This document shows, in pieces, positions 24,818 to 33,539 of a stretch of DNA of 64,000 bases; within the stretch, counting starts at the first letter, position 1; each line of letters opens with the position of its first letter. The DNA comes from Phenylobacterium sp. Lineage in GTDB: Bacteria > Pseudomonadota > Alphaproteobacteria > Caulobacterales > Caulobacteraceae. The notes beneath the pieces were generated by a model, which worked only from the letters and a program-made list of their open reading frames with translations, ran no database searches and was not told the origin of the DNA. Made by a program: the position numbers and the translations under genes. The stretch covers positions 62,001-126,000 of the forward strand of contig NZ_SCTC01000063.1 of NCBI RefSeq assembly GCF_004299445.1, given 5' to 3'.

Positions 24818-25261
24818 ATGGGCAGTAAGGTTGGCGGAGGGGGCGGCGGTAAGTTCGACCTCGGCCAGAACTCGGACATGAACGTGACGCCCTTCGTGGA
24901 CGTCATGCTCGTGCTCCTCATCATCTTCATGGTGTCGATCCCGGCCGCTACGGTGTCGATCAAGCTCGACCTGCCGCCCGCGATCCCGCCGCCCCCCGGC
25001 ACCAAGGTGAAGGAGCCGGTTCTGATCAACCTGCAGGCCGGCCAGCGCATCTTCATCGGCGAGCAGGCCACCGGGCTGGATCGCCTGACCGGCGACCTGT
25101 CGGTCGTGCTGACCCGCGAAGACCCCACCATCCCGCCGACCGAGCAGCGCGTGTACATCCGCGCCGACCGCGACGTGCGCTACGGGGACTTCATGGCCGT
25201 CATGAACACGCTGCAGGGCAACGGCTTCTATCAGGTGGCCCTGATCAACGAAGAGCTCTAG
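24818..25261 (+). CDS. ExbD/TolR family protein
   Basis: 147 residues. A short Gly-rich cytoplasmic N-terminus leads to NSDMNVTPFVDVMLVLLIIF, the single membrane helix with the proton-conducting aspartate that defines ExbD/TolR. A periplasmic domain follows (LNLQAGQ-like IFIG, ending in VYIRADRDVRYGDFMAVMN). Such proteins harness proton flow with ExbB or TolQ to power TonB or TolA. No exbB, tolQ or tonB is near. The ATG at 24818 has AGGAC. A strong terminator follows, so it is transcribed separately from the second ExbD gene. Confidence 0.88.
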   Translation: MGSKVGGGGGGKFDLGQNSDMNVTPFVDVMLVLLIIFMVSIPAATVSIKLDLPPAIPPPPGTKVKEPVLINLQAGQRIFIGEQATGLDRLTGDLSVVLTREDPTIPPTEQRVYIRADRDVRYGDFMAVMNTLQGNGFYQVALINEEL

Positions 25262-25286
25262 GCGCTTCGCACAATCAATTCGGAAG

Positions 25287-25319
25287 AGCCCGCCCGGGGA
25301 GACCCTGGCGGGCTTTTCT
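25287..25319 (+). terminator. Rho-independent terminator after the first ExbD gene
   Basis: AGCCCGCC (25287-25294) pairs perfectly with GGCGGGCT (25307-25314), followed at once by TTTT. It is the most classical intrinsic terminator in the window and separates the two ExbD-like genes into different transcripts. Confidence 0.9.
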
Positions 25320-25350
25320 GTGCCTCATGGGCCCCACGCACGGCAAAGCC

Positions 25351-25390
25351 TGTTGTATTATTGCACATTCGTAATATCTTACATGTGTAA
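25351..25390 (+). promoter_or_regulatory. AT-rich promoter region with inverted repeats before the second ExbD gene
   Basis: This short AT-rich stretch contrasts with its surroundings. It holds GTATTA...TAATATC and the perfect 5-2-5 palindrome TTACA-TG-TGTAA at 25379-25390, 16 bases upstream of the ATG. A repressor binding here would block the promoter or the start of the message. The regulator is unknown; metal-responsive control is an inference from the ExbD product. Confidence 0.45.
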
Positions 25391-25406
25391 CTCACAGGAG
25401 CCGCAC

Positions 25407-25826
<420 letters not shown>

Positions 25827-25963
25827 ACCCCTGAGGACAGGCGGCCCCGCGTGGTGAGCCGCCTGTTCATCATTAATCGGCATGTAACCGCGTTCGTTTA
25901 TGCCTGCGAGCTCAGGTGGGGTCAGAATGACCTCGATAAGAGAGCGCGAAGGCGCGAACGAAG

Positions 25964-26149
25964 ATGTGGCAAGTCGTCGAGGTTTCGGTGGGTCCTCAGA
26001 TCCACCGCGGTCGCTTCCGGACGGAAGGCAAGCAACTCACGCTGGAATGGCGCGGCGGACGAACCGTCGAATGGTGCGGCATGCTGCGCCCTGAGGTGGT
26101 CGCCACGAACCGCCTGCGTCAGCTAGTCGGCCGGCCCATCGCGGCCTAA
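25964..26149 (+). CDS. Small hypothetical protein (61 residues)
   Basis: 61 residues opening at ATG 25964. MWQVVEVSVGPQIHRGRFR and LEWRGGRTVEWCGML read as a beta-rich mini-domain, with basic residues throughout and one cysteine. Its TAA overlaps the stop of the convergent COG0523 gene by four bases, an arrangement seen at several real convergent pairs in this window, which supports it as a gene. No family is recognised. Confidence 0.5.
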   Translation: MWQVVEVSVGPQIHRGRFRTEGKQLTLEWRGGRTVEWCGMLRPEVVATNRLRQLVGRPIAA

Positions 26150-27249
26150 GCCGCGATACAGCTCTCGAAGCCGGCCCTCAGCGCGTCCTCGTTGAGATTG
26201 CGGCCAATGAAGACCAAGCGCGAATAGCGGTTGTCCTTCGACGTCCAGGGCTGCTGGAAGTCGCCCTCCAGGATCATGTGCACGGCCTGGAACACCAGGC
26301 GGCGCTCCTCGCCCTTCACGTCCAGGATTCCCTTGGCGCGCAGGATGTCGACACCCTGGGTCTGCAGCACGTTGTTGAGCCAGGCGGTGACGCGGTTGCC
26401 GTCGATCGGCTTGTCCGAGGTCAACGAGATCGAGGTGATGCCGCTCTCGGCCACGTGATCGTGGATGTGGGCGTGATCATGATGGTGGTCGTGGCCGCAG
26501 TGCTCGTCATGCACGTGGCCGTGATCGTGTCCGTGGTGATCATGGTCGTGATGATCGCAGTGCTCGTCGTGGACATGACCGGCCTCGCCGTGGGCCGGGT
26601 TCAGGAAGTCGGGCTGCAGCTCGGTCACGCGGGCCAGATCGAAGGCATGGCGGCCCAGGACGACATCCAGCGGCACGTTCGAGCGCTCGGCCCGGCGGAT
26701 CGGGGCCATCGGGTTGAGTGTGCGGATCGCCTTCTCCACTTCGGCCAGCTCGGCCTCGGTGACCAGGTCGGTCTTGTTGAGGATGATCTGGTCGGCGAAC
26801 GCGATCTGCTCGGCGGCCTCCCGGCTGTCCTTCAGGCGCAGCGGCAGGTGCAGGGCGTCGACCACGGTGACGACGCTGTCCAGCTCGGTGCGTGCGCGCA
26901 CGTCATCGTCGACGAAGAACGTCTGCGCCACCGGGGCCGGGTCGGCCAGGCCGGTCGTCTCGACGATGATGCCGTCGAACCTGCCCTTGCGCTTCATCAG
27001 GCCGGCGAGCACCCGGATCAGGTCGCCGCGCACCGTGCAGCAGACGCAGCCGTTGTTCATCTCGAAGACCTCTTCGTCGGCGCCGACGATCAGGTCGTTG
27101 TCGATGCCCACTTCCCCGAACTCGTTGACGATCACGGCGTACTTCTTGCCGTGGTCCTCCGAGAGGATGCGGTTCAGCAGGGTCGTCTTGCCGGCGCCGA
27201 GATAGCCGGTGAGCACGGTGACGGGCGTCTTGGTGATGGTCTCGCTCAT
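26146..27249 (-). CDS. COG0523 (CobW-type) GTPase, probable zinc metallochaperone
   Basis: 367 residues from ATG 27249. G3E GTPase: P-loop TGYLGAGKTTLLNRIL, Walker B IVETTGLADP, NKTD specificity motif, and the metal-binding GCVCC motif near residue 60. A very histidine-rich stretch (about residues 225-265, including HDEHCDHHDHDHHGHDHGH) should bind several metal ions. The C-terminal CobW_C domain ends FIGRNLNED. Members such as ZigA/YciC deliver zinc to client enzymes when zinc is scarce and are often under Zur. A Zur-like palindrome lies 200 bases upstream. The frame continues for 66 codons above the chosen ATG, so a longer start cannot be excluded. Confidence 0.88.
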   Translation of the reverse strand: MSETITKTPVTVLTGYLGAGKTTLLNRILSEDHGKKYAVIVNEFGEVGIDNDLIVGADEEVFEMNNGCVCCTVRGDLIRVLAGLMKRKGRFDGIIVETTGLADPAPVAQTFFVDDDVRARTELDSVVTVVDALHLPLRLKDSREAAEQIAFADQIILNKTDLVTEAELAEVEKAIRTLNPMAPIRRAERSNVPLDVVLGRHAFDLARVTELQPDFLNPAHGEAGHVHDEHCDHHDHDHHGHDHGHVHDEHCGHDHHHDHAHIHDHVAESGITSISLTSDKPIDGNRVTAWLNNVLQTQGVDILRAKGILDVKGEERRLVFQAVHMILEGDFQQPWTSKDNRYSRLVFIGRNLNEDALRAGFESCIAA

Positions 27250-27448
27250 GGGCGGACATGTAGTGCGCTGAGCGCGCATTGAGAACCTTCCTTTCGGGGG
27301 GTCGGTCGCACGCGCGTCGGCCTCGACCCTCACGGGCTTTCCGTTCAGGGTGGACGCGACGGCCTCTCGCACGAACGCGCCGGCTGGATCGAGCCGGCGC
27401 CAAATCGTATCCACCCGCCGAGGCGACCGCGCCTTGACCGGCTTCACA

Positions 27449-27463
27449 TGTTACAACATAACA
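27449..27463. promoter_or_regulatory. Zur-like palindrome TGTTA-N5-TAACA
   Basis: TGTTACAACATAACA has perfect five-base arms around a five-base centre, close to Zur operators of the TGTTATA...TATAACA type. It lies in the divergent gap between the COG0523 metallochaperone and the cation efflux gene. Repression of the metallochaperone gene in zinc-replete cells is the simplest reading. Confidence 0.5.
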
Positions 27464-27494
27464 CTTTTCCGCTCCGGACCCCACGAGACCGCGC

Positions 27495-28469
27495 TTGACC
27501 TCGACCACCTCCGCTCCCGACCGGCTGGACCAGGCCGATGCGCTCGACGCCTTCCGGGCCGACCGCGTCTACCTGGGCGCGGACCACCGGCGGAACGAGC
27601 GGCGCACCTGGATCGTCACCGCGATCTGTGTGGCCACCCTCGTGGCGCTGGTCGCGGGCGGGCTCGCCACGCGCTCCATGGCCCTGATGGCCAGCGGCCT
27701 GCACATGGCCGCTCACGTGGTGGCGCTGGTGGTGGCCGCCGCCGCCTATGCCCTGGCGCGGCGGCACGCCGGCAACCCGGCCTTCAGCTTCGGGACCGGC
27801 AAGGTCGGCTACCTGGCGGGCTTCGCCAACGCCGTGGTCCTCGCGGTCACCGCCGTCCTGATCGCGGTGGAGAGCGTCAACCGCCTGATCCGGCCGGGGG
27901 AAGTGCACTACGACAGCGCGCTGCCGATCGCGGCGGGTGGCCTGGTGGTGACGCTGGTCTGCATGTGGCTGCTGAAGCCCACCACGGTCGCGGCCGAGCG
28001 CTACGATCCACAGGGGGACCTGAACCTCTCGGCCGCCCACCTGCACCTCACCGCCGACGCCGCCGTGTCGGTGCTGGCGCTCGCCGCCATCGCGGCGGGC
28101 GAGTTCCTGGGCCTGGGCTTCGCCGATCCGCTCGCAGGCCTGCTCGCCGCGCTCCTCGTCGCGCAGTTCGCCTGGACGCTGCTGAGGCGCGCGGGCGCGG
28201 CGCTGCTCGACATCAATCCGTCCCCCGAGCTCACAGCCGAGGTGCGTCGCCGTCTGTCGGACGAGGGCGAGCGGGTGATCGATCTCCACCTCTGGCGCCT
28301 GGGTCCGGGGCACCACGCCGTCATCGCGGTCATCGCGGCGGCCCATCCCATGCCTGTGGCGACATACCGCGCGCGGCTGGCTGGACTGGCGGGGCTCAGC
28401 CATGTGACCGTCGAGGTCAGGGGCGAGTCCCGCGGCCACGACGAGCACTGCGGCCACGGGCACGGTTAA
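27495..28469 (+). CDS. Cation diffusion facilitator transporter, DmeF-like
   Basis: 324 residues. The N-terminal half has six predicted helices. Helix 2 carries the metal site in the DmeF form, SGLHMAAHVVAL, and helix 5 has HLHLTADAAVSVLAL with the second H-x-x-x-D pair. A cytoplasmic domain follows, and the chain ends in a His-rich tail (HDEHCGHGHG). DmeF pumps export cobalt or nickel, and related CDF pumps zinc, in exchange for protons. The start is TTG 27495; no ATG or GTG is available before the first helix. The tail shares the seven residues HDEHCGH with the divergent metallochaperone. Confidence 0.85.
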   Translation: MTSTTSAPDRLDQADALDAFRADRVYLGADHRRNERRTWIVTAICVATLVALVAGGLATRSMALMASGLHMAAHVVALVVAAAAYALARRHAGNPAFSFGTGKVGYLAGFANAVVLAVTAVLIAVESVNRLIRPGEVHYDSALPIAAGGLVVTLVCMWLLKPTTVAAERYDPQGDLNLSAAHLHLTADAAVSVLALAAIAAGEFLGLGFADPLAGLLAALLVAQFAWTLLRRAGAALLDINPSPELTAEVRRRLSDEGERVIDLHLWRLGPGHHAVIAVIAAAHPMPVATYRARLAGLAGLSHVTVEVRGESRGHDEHCGHGHG

Positions 28470-28491
28470 GGTCGCGAAGCGTTTGTGACAG

Positions 28492-29616
28492 ATGACCCGG
28501 TTGCGACGACGACATCTGCCCCGCAAGCGGGTCCTGGTCTTCGGCGTCCTGACGGCTGTCGCAGCCCTCGCCGGAGGCCTGGTCTCGGCCGACCGGGCGA
28601 CCCGCCAGGCCGCCACCGCGCAGCTCACGGCGACCCGTCTCGCGATCTTCCAGGACAAGGCGCCCGAAGCGCCCACCGCCCTGCAGTCGCGGCTCGACGT
28701 GCTGGCGGCGGGCTATGGCGAGGATGTAGGCATCGCGGTCACCGACGTCACGTCCGGATGGACCGCCGGCGTCGGCCAGGATCGGCTCTATCCGCAGCAG
28801 AGTGTCTCGAAGCTGTGGGTCGCCATCGCGCTGATGCGGGCGGTGGACGAGGGCCGGCTCGATCTCAACGCGTGGCTGACGATGGATGACGCCGATCGCT
28901 CGGTCTTCTTCCAGCCCGTCGTCGCCGAGTACCGGCAGGGCAGCTACGTGACGCCGATGTCCGATCTGCTGCGCCGTGCGCTGGTCGAGAGCGACAACGC
29001 CGCCAACGACCGGCTGATGCGCGAACTGGGCGGCCCCGAGGGGGTTCGCGCCGCGCTCGACGACATGGGCCTGACCAATGTGAAGGTGGGCGCCTACGAA
29101 CGCGACCTGCAGGCCCAGACGGCGGGGCTCTCCTGGCGCCACGAGTATGGCTTCGGCCGCAACTTCCAGAATGCTCGCGAGGCGCTGCCGATGGCGACCC
29201 GCGAGGCGGCCGCCGACGCTTATGTGGCTGCGCCGCTGGACGGCGCCTCGCCCGCTGCGATCACTGCGGCGTTGGCGGCCCTGTCGCGCGGAGCCCTGCT
29301 GTCGGAGGAGTCCACCCTGCGGATCACGGCCCTGATGACGGCGGCGCGGACGGGGCCCCGTCGATTGAAGGGCGGCCTGCCGGCGGGCTGGTCGATCGCG
29401 CACAAGACCGGCACCGGCCAGGACTTCCAGGGCGCTTCGCTGGGCATCAACGACGTGGGCCTGCTGACGGCGCCCGACGGCCGCACCTATGCCGTGGCGG
29501 TCATGCTGCCCCGCACGCGCCATTCGGTGACCGCCCGCCTGGCCTTCATGCAGTCGGTGTCACGGGCGGTCGTGGAGCAGTGGATGCGCGAGACCGGCAC
29601 GACCGTCGCGGACTAG
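28492..29616 (+). CDS. Class A beta-lactamase-like serine hydrolase
   Basis: 374 residues, longer than typical class A enzymes (about 290), with an N-terminal hydrophobic anchor or signal (residues 12-32). The three penicillin-recognising motifs are all present: S104-VSK (SxxK), S167-D-N and K305-T-G. The spacing from SDN to KTG is wider than in TEM-type enzymes. A glutamate equivalent to the deacylating Glu166 is not obvious; YERDL is a candidate. It is either a true beta-lactamase or a related D,D-peptidase-type protein of the periplasm. It starts 22 bases after the efflux gene. Confidence 0.78.
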   Translation: MTRLRRRHLPRKRVLVFGVLTAVAALAGGLVSADRATRQAATAQLTATRLAIFQDKAPEAPTALQSRLDVLAAGYGEDVGIAVTDVTSGWTAGVGQDRLYPQQSVSKLWVAIALMRAVDEGRLDLNAWLTMDDADRSVFFQPVVAEYRQGSYVTPMSDLLRRALVESDNAANDRLMRELGGPEGVRAALDDMGLTNVKVGAYERDLQAQTAGLSWRHEYGFGRNFQNAREALPMATREAAADAYVAAPLDGASPAAITAALAALSRGALLSEESTLRITALMTAARTGPRRLKGGLPAGWSIAHKTGTGQDFQGASLGINDVGLLTAPDGRTYAVAVMLPRTRHSVTARLAFMQSVSRAVVEQWMRETGTTVAD

Positions 29617-29621
29617 CAACA

Positions 29622-30035
29622 CTACCGCGCCGCCGCCGCCGGCGTCGGCCGCTGGATGCCCTTCACCACGGTGACCTTGATCGGCTCGCCTTCCATGGAC
29701 TTCGACGTCCAGACCGCGCCCACGCCGCCGCTCGCCGGGAAGGCCGTGCAATAATTCAGCGGGATGGGGATCGGCTTGGACTGCTTCAGGCAGACCTGGC
29801 CCGCGCCCTTCTGGGCCCATTTGCCGGACGACCACTTGCCCCGGCGGCCGAACGCCTCCCACGAGCCGTCGGCGTTGAACCAGAGCCACTGGTAGCGGCC
29901 GTCCGGGTAGAGGGCTTTCACCGTGTTGCCGAAGGCGGCCGCGACGCCGCCCTGGCGGGCGGGCTCGGCGGCGGTGGCCGCGCCGGCGGCGAGAGCAAGC
30001 GACAACGTGGCCGCGAAGAGGAGGGAGTGACGCAT
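29622..30035 (-). CDS. Exported hypothetical protein
   Basis: 137 residues from ATG 30035 (a GTG at 30065 would add ten residues ahead of an already complete signal peptide). MRHSLLFAATLSLALAAGAA followed by TAAE is a Sec signal with cleavage after ATA. The mature protein is small and beta-rich, with YPDGRYQWLWFNADGSWEAF, RRGKWSSGKWAQKGAGQVCL and NYCTAFP. The two cysteines could form a disulfide. The W-G-rich repeats resemble small periplasmic proteins of unknown function. It is convergent with the beta-lactamase gene, five bases apart. Confidence 0.65.
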   Translation of the reverse strand: MRHSLLFAATLSLALAAGAATAAEPARQGGVAAAFGNTVKALYPDGRYQWLWFNADGSWEAFGRRGKWSSGKWAQKGAGQVCLKQSKPIPIPLNYCTAFPASGGVGAVWTSKSMEGEPIKVTVVKGIQRPTPAAAAR

Positions 30036-30171
30036 AGCTCGGGAATACGCTCGGGAACGGTTCACGGATGAGGGCCCGCTCTATGCCGCGCGGCGCCTGA
30101 ACCGAAAATGACAGCCTTTGCCGTGCGGGCTCAAGATCAATAGGCCCCGATGCGAGAGCGCAGCCTTGCGG

Positions 30172-31374
30172 TCAATGGACCTCAACAACCGCCTTGGCGC
30201 CCAGCGCCGTGCGGCCCACGCCATCGACCTCGTAGAGCGCCTCCAGTGGCCCGCCGGCCTTCAGCTTCAGAGCGTCGATCGCCGCGCGGTCGGCGGCGAT
30301 CTCGGCGGTCTGCATGACGCCGATGTCGCGATTGCCGGCGATGATGACGAACCGGTTGCCGGCCGGGCCCTTGAAGCTGGCCAGGTAGCCATAGTCGCGG
30401 TTGGGGCGGTCGCCCTGCGCCTTGCCGGCGCCCGAGACGTAGGAGGCGCCCGTCTTGCGATCGATCAGTTCGTCGTAGGTCGAGCCGATGGTGAAGCGCG
30501 AGCGGGCGAACACCGGCTCCTGCAGAACCCGCAGCGCCGACAGATAGCCCACATAGACGATGTCCGAGGTCTTCAGCAGATCCGGCGTCAGGTGCGAGGC
30601 GGTGACCACCTGCACGCGATCCTTCCCGCCGGCGGCCTGGCGGACCAACGGCATGATCTCGCGCAGGGCCAGAGTGGCGCCGACTGGGGTGTAGTAGGTG
30701 TCGAGGTCGATGTAGCGGCCCTGGAACTCTGGATTGTCCATCAGCCACGCGTCGAGATCGGCGGGGGAGTTGATCTCGAAGGCCCGGATCATCCGCTTGG
30801 GCCCCTCGCCGTGCTCCGTGTCGCCGAAGATGTAGTAGTCGCCCACCACCACCACGATCGGCCGCTCGCGCCCCAGGCCGGCCCACAACGGCGAGGCTGC
30901 CACCTGCGCCAGCTCGTGCCCCGGGCCCGAGTCGCGGGCGAACCAGGCCCAGGCGCCCACATTGGCCGCCAGAATCACGCCCAGGCCGGCGACGAGCGGC
31001 AGGCTCCATCTCGGCCGCCGCACGATGCCCGGCGCGTCGATGGCCGCAGCCTCGACCGGAATGACGTCGAGCCGGTACTCGCCCACGGGGATCACCAGCC
31101 GGTGGGGCTGGCCGGCCCCCGGGCCCGCGTAGAACGCCTCCAGCTTCCTGCGGAGGCGATGGACGTAGACGCGCACCGAGGCGTCGCCCGCAAGGTCGAC
31201 CTCGCGGCCGAACACGTCCTGGGCCACCTCGGTCTCGCGCAGGGTGCGGCCAGCGTGCGCCGGATCGGCCAGGTAGTCGAACAGTCGCGCCAGCCCGTGG
31301 CTGCGACCCAGCACGCCCGCGGCGCGGACGCGCGCGACCTGTTTAGCCAGGGCCGTTGCCTGTTCCTCGTACAT
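30172..31374 (-). CDS. Membrane-anchored winged-helix regulator (CadC-like layout)
   Basis: 400 residues from ATG 31374. The N-terminal third (about 1-105) is a winged-helix DNA-binding domain: LARLFDYLADPAHAGRTLRE, VFGREVDLAGDASVRVYVHR, LRRKLEAFYAG and a closing GEYRLDV wing. A single membrane helix follows at about residues 123-145. The last 250 residues should be periplasmic and contain IVVVVGDYYIFGDTEHG and YVGYLSALRVLQEPVF, an unrecognised sensor domain. This is the architecture of CadC/ToxR-type one-component regulators, which sense outside signals and act on nearby promoters. It is divergent from the TonB receptor at 31517, the obvious target. Confidence 0.78.
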   Translation of the reverse strand: MYEEQATALAKQVARVRAAGVLGRSHGLARLFDYLADPAHAGRTLRETEVAQDVFGREVDLAGDASVRVYVHRLRRKLEAFYAGPGAGQPHRLVIPVGEYRLDVIPVEAAAIDAPGIVRRPRWSLPLVAGLGVILAANVGAWAWFARDSGPGHELAQVAASPLWAGLGRERPIVVVVGDYYIFGDTEHGEGPKRMIRAFEINSPADLDAWLMDNPEFQGRYIDLDTYYTPVGATLALREIMPLVRQAAGGKDRVQVVTASHLTPDLLKTSDIVYVGYLSALRVLQEPVFARSRFTIGSTYDELIDRKTGASYVSGAGKAQGDRPNRDYGYLASFKGPAGNRFVIIAGNRDIGVMQTAEIAADRAAIDALKLKAGGPLEALYEVDGVGRTALGAKAVVEVH

Positions 31375-31516
31375 ACCCGACTTTCGACGCCTGAGGGTGG
31401 CTGTAACCCCCTGTAACGGTCCTGGAAACCGTAAAGTACGGGCGCGCCACATGCACGCGCCTTAACGCCCGGTCCGACGCGGCGCGAAGACCGCGCGCAC
31501 TTCGAGTTCGGGGGAC

Positions 31517-33499
31517 ATGGCGATGCGGATGAACAGTGTGGCCGCGCTGCTGGCGGCGTGTGCGGCCTCGGCGCTGGCGACCGGCGCCGCGGCGGCCGAC
31601 GCTGAAGTGGACGAACTGGTGGTGCGCGGCGCCCGGCTGGACGAGACCCTGCCCCAGGATCTGGCCCGCTACGGCAGCGACCTGGCGGTCATCACCCCGA
31701 CCGTCCTGCGCGACAATGTCTACGTCGATGTGTCCCAGGCCCTTCAGATGCAGACGCCCGGCGTCTTCGTCTCGCCGCGGAACGGGCCGTTCAGCTATGT
31801 CGACATTTCCGTCCAGGGCGCGCGCACGGGCGACGTGCTGTGGCTGGTTGACGGCGTGCGGATCAACAACCGCCTCTATACGTCCACAAGCCCGGCCGAC
31901 ACGCTGCCGGCCAGCATGGTCGAGCGCATCGAGGTTCTGAAGGGCGGTCAGAGCCTGTTCTACGGGACCCAGGCCGTGGCCGGCGCGATCAACGTGGTGA
32001 CCAGGCCCTACGCCGACGAACTGGGCGGCACGTTCACCCTGGGCGGCCACACCAACCAGGGCGTCCACGCCGACCTGCTGGTCCGCGGCCCCGCCGGACC
32101 GGCGCGGTTCGTGGCCTGGGTGTCGAAGGACGAGGCCGAGGGCTACCGCACGTTCGACGTCTTCCAGCCCAGCGCCACCGCCCGGAAGCGCGGCTACGAC
32201 GTGGTCAGCTTCGGCGGCAAGCTGGGCCTCGACCTGTCGGAAGATCTGGCGCTGAACCTCTACTACCAGCACACCGACGCCCACCTGGACTATCCCGGCC
32301 CGCGCCTCACCCGCCTGTCGTTCAACGACCGCGACGAGGAGATCGGCAGCCTCAGCCTGGACTGGACCGCCAGCGACCAGCTGCAGCTGTCGGTGAAGGG
32401 CTACTATCACGACTGGGACAGCGTCTATTCGACGGTCAACAACGTGCCGTCCAACATCGCGGGTCCCGGTGTCATCATCGATGACCTGACCTTCTGGGGC
32501 TATGAGGACTACGGCGTCTCGGTGCTGGCCAGGCTGAACCTGCACCGCGGGTTCGAGTACCAGCTGGGCTACGACTACCAGAACTTCAACGGCCGCGACG
32601 ACGTTCTGCTGATCGCCCAGCAGACCGAGAAGGTTCACGCCCTCGTCGCCCAGGTGCGAACCAACGACGACCTGATCCGGAACGCCCACTTCGCCGCCGG
32701 CGTCCGCTACAACAAGACCGACGAGAGCGAGAAGGCGATCTGGAACCTCTCGGGCCGCTGGGACGTCACGCCGGACGTCTACGTCGAGGGCATGCTGGGC
32801 ACGTCGTTCATCCTGCCCAGCGCGGAGCAGCTGTTCGGGATCGACCCCTGCTGCGCCGCCGGCAACCCCGACCTGAAACCAGAGGAGAGCCTGAACGGCA
32901 ACGTCTCGGTCGGTGGCCAGACCGACCGCTTCACCTGGCAGGTGACGGGCTTCGCGCGGAAGATCGACAATCTGATCGCCGAAGGCGCGGCCCGCCCGGG
33001 CTTCCCGGAGGGTCTCTACGTCAACACGCCGGGCGAGGTGAAGAGCCGCGGCTTCGAGGTCCAGGCCACGGCGCGGCTCACCCAGGCGCTCAGCGCCACT
33101 GGCTCCTTCGCCCATACCCGCACCCGCGCCGAAGGGGCGGGCCGCCAGTTCGACCGTATTCCCGAGTCCCAGGCCAAGGCCGCCCTGGTCTACGAACCTG
33201 CGGATCGTCCGTTCGGCGCCTCGGCGACCGTGTTGTGGACCGGCGACGTCTACCAGCAGGTGACCGCCTTCGGCCGCCAGAACTACGGCGACTACGCCGT
33301 CGTCGACCTGGCCGCCCACGTCTACATCGACGGCGACAGGCGCAAGCACCGCCTTACGGCGCGTCTCGAGAACGCCCTGGACGAGGACTACGCCACGCGG
33401 GTGAACTCGGCGCTGGTCGACCTGTCGACCCAGCGGTTCCTCTATCGGTTCCGAGGCGTGCCCCGGACCCTGCACATGAGCTACGCCTATTCCTTCTGA
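31517..33499 (+). CDS. TonB-dependent receptor
   Basis: 660 residues with a Sec signal (MNSVAALLAACAASALATGA). The plug domain (about 35-150) includes EVDELVVRGARLDETLPQDL, DVLWLVDGVRINN and ERIEVLKGGQSLFYGTQAV. The beta-barrel follows and ends MSYAYSF with the terminal aromatic needed for outer-membrane insertion. The layout is BtuB/FecA-like; the ligand is unknown. GGGGGA lies 7 bases before a second in-frame ATG at 31523, which may be the true start. A PepSY membrane gene follows at 33540, and a CadC-like regulator is divergent, so the three form a module. Confidence 0.9.
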   Translation: MAMRMNSVAALLAACAASALATGAAAADAEVDELVVRGARLDETLPQDLARYGSDLAVITPTVLRDNVYVDVSQALQMQTPGVFVSPRNGPFSYVDISVQGARTGDVLWLVDGVRINNRLYTSTSPADTLPASMVERIEVLKGGQSLFYGTQAVAGAINVVTRPYADELGGTFTLGGHTNQGVHADLLVRGPAGPARFVAWVSKDEAEGYRTFDVFQPSATARKRGYDVVSFGGKLGLDLSEDLALNLYYQHTDAHLDYPGPRLTRLSFNDRDEEIGSLSLDWTASDQLQLSVKGYYHDWDSVYSTVNNVPSNIAGPGVIIDDLTFWGYEDYGVSVLARLNLHRGFEYQLGYDYQNFNGRDDVLLIAQQTEKVHALVAQVRTNDDLIRNAHFAAGVRYNKTDESEKAIWNLSGRWDVTPDVYVEGMLGTSFILPSAEQLFGIDPCCAAGNPDLKPEESLNGNVSVGGQTDRFTWQVTGFARKIDNLIAEGAARPGFPEGLYVNTPGEVKSRGFEVQATARLTQALSATGSFAHTRTRAEGAGRQFDRIPESQAKAALVYEPADRPFGASATVLWTGDVYQQVTAFGRQNYGDYAVVDLAAHVYIDGDRRKHRLTARLENALDEDYATRVNSALVDLSTQRFLYRFRGVPRTLHMSYAYSF

Positions 33500-33539
33500 C
33501 GTAAACTCCGTCCGCAAACCGTGGGCGCCAAAGTGGCTG

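Noticed and set aside
24541..25158. Upstream extension of the WD40 frame
   Set aside because: It crosses an ExbD gene in antisense and a palindromic repeat and lacks propeller repeats; ATG 24540 gives a complete protein.
26480..26580. Short tandem repeat of GTGATCATG-like units
   Set aside because: It is the coding DNA of the His/Asp-rich metal-binding stretch of the COG0523 protein, not a separate repeat element.
31343..33517. 724-codon minus-strand open frame opposite the TonB receptor
   Set aside because: Antisense shadow. The plus strand encodes plug, barrel and terminal Phe of a real receptor.
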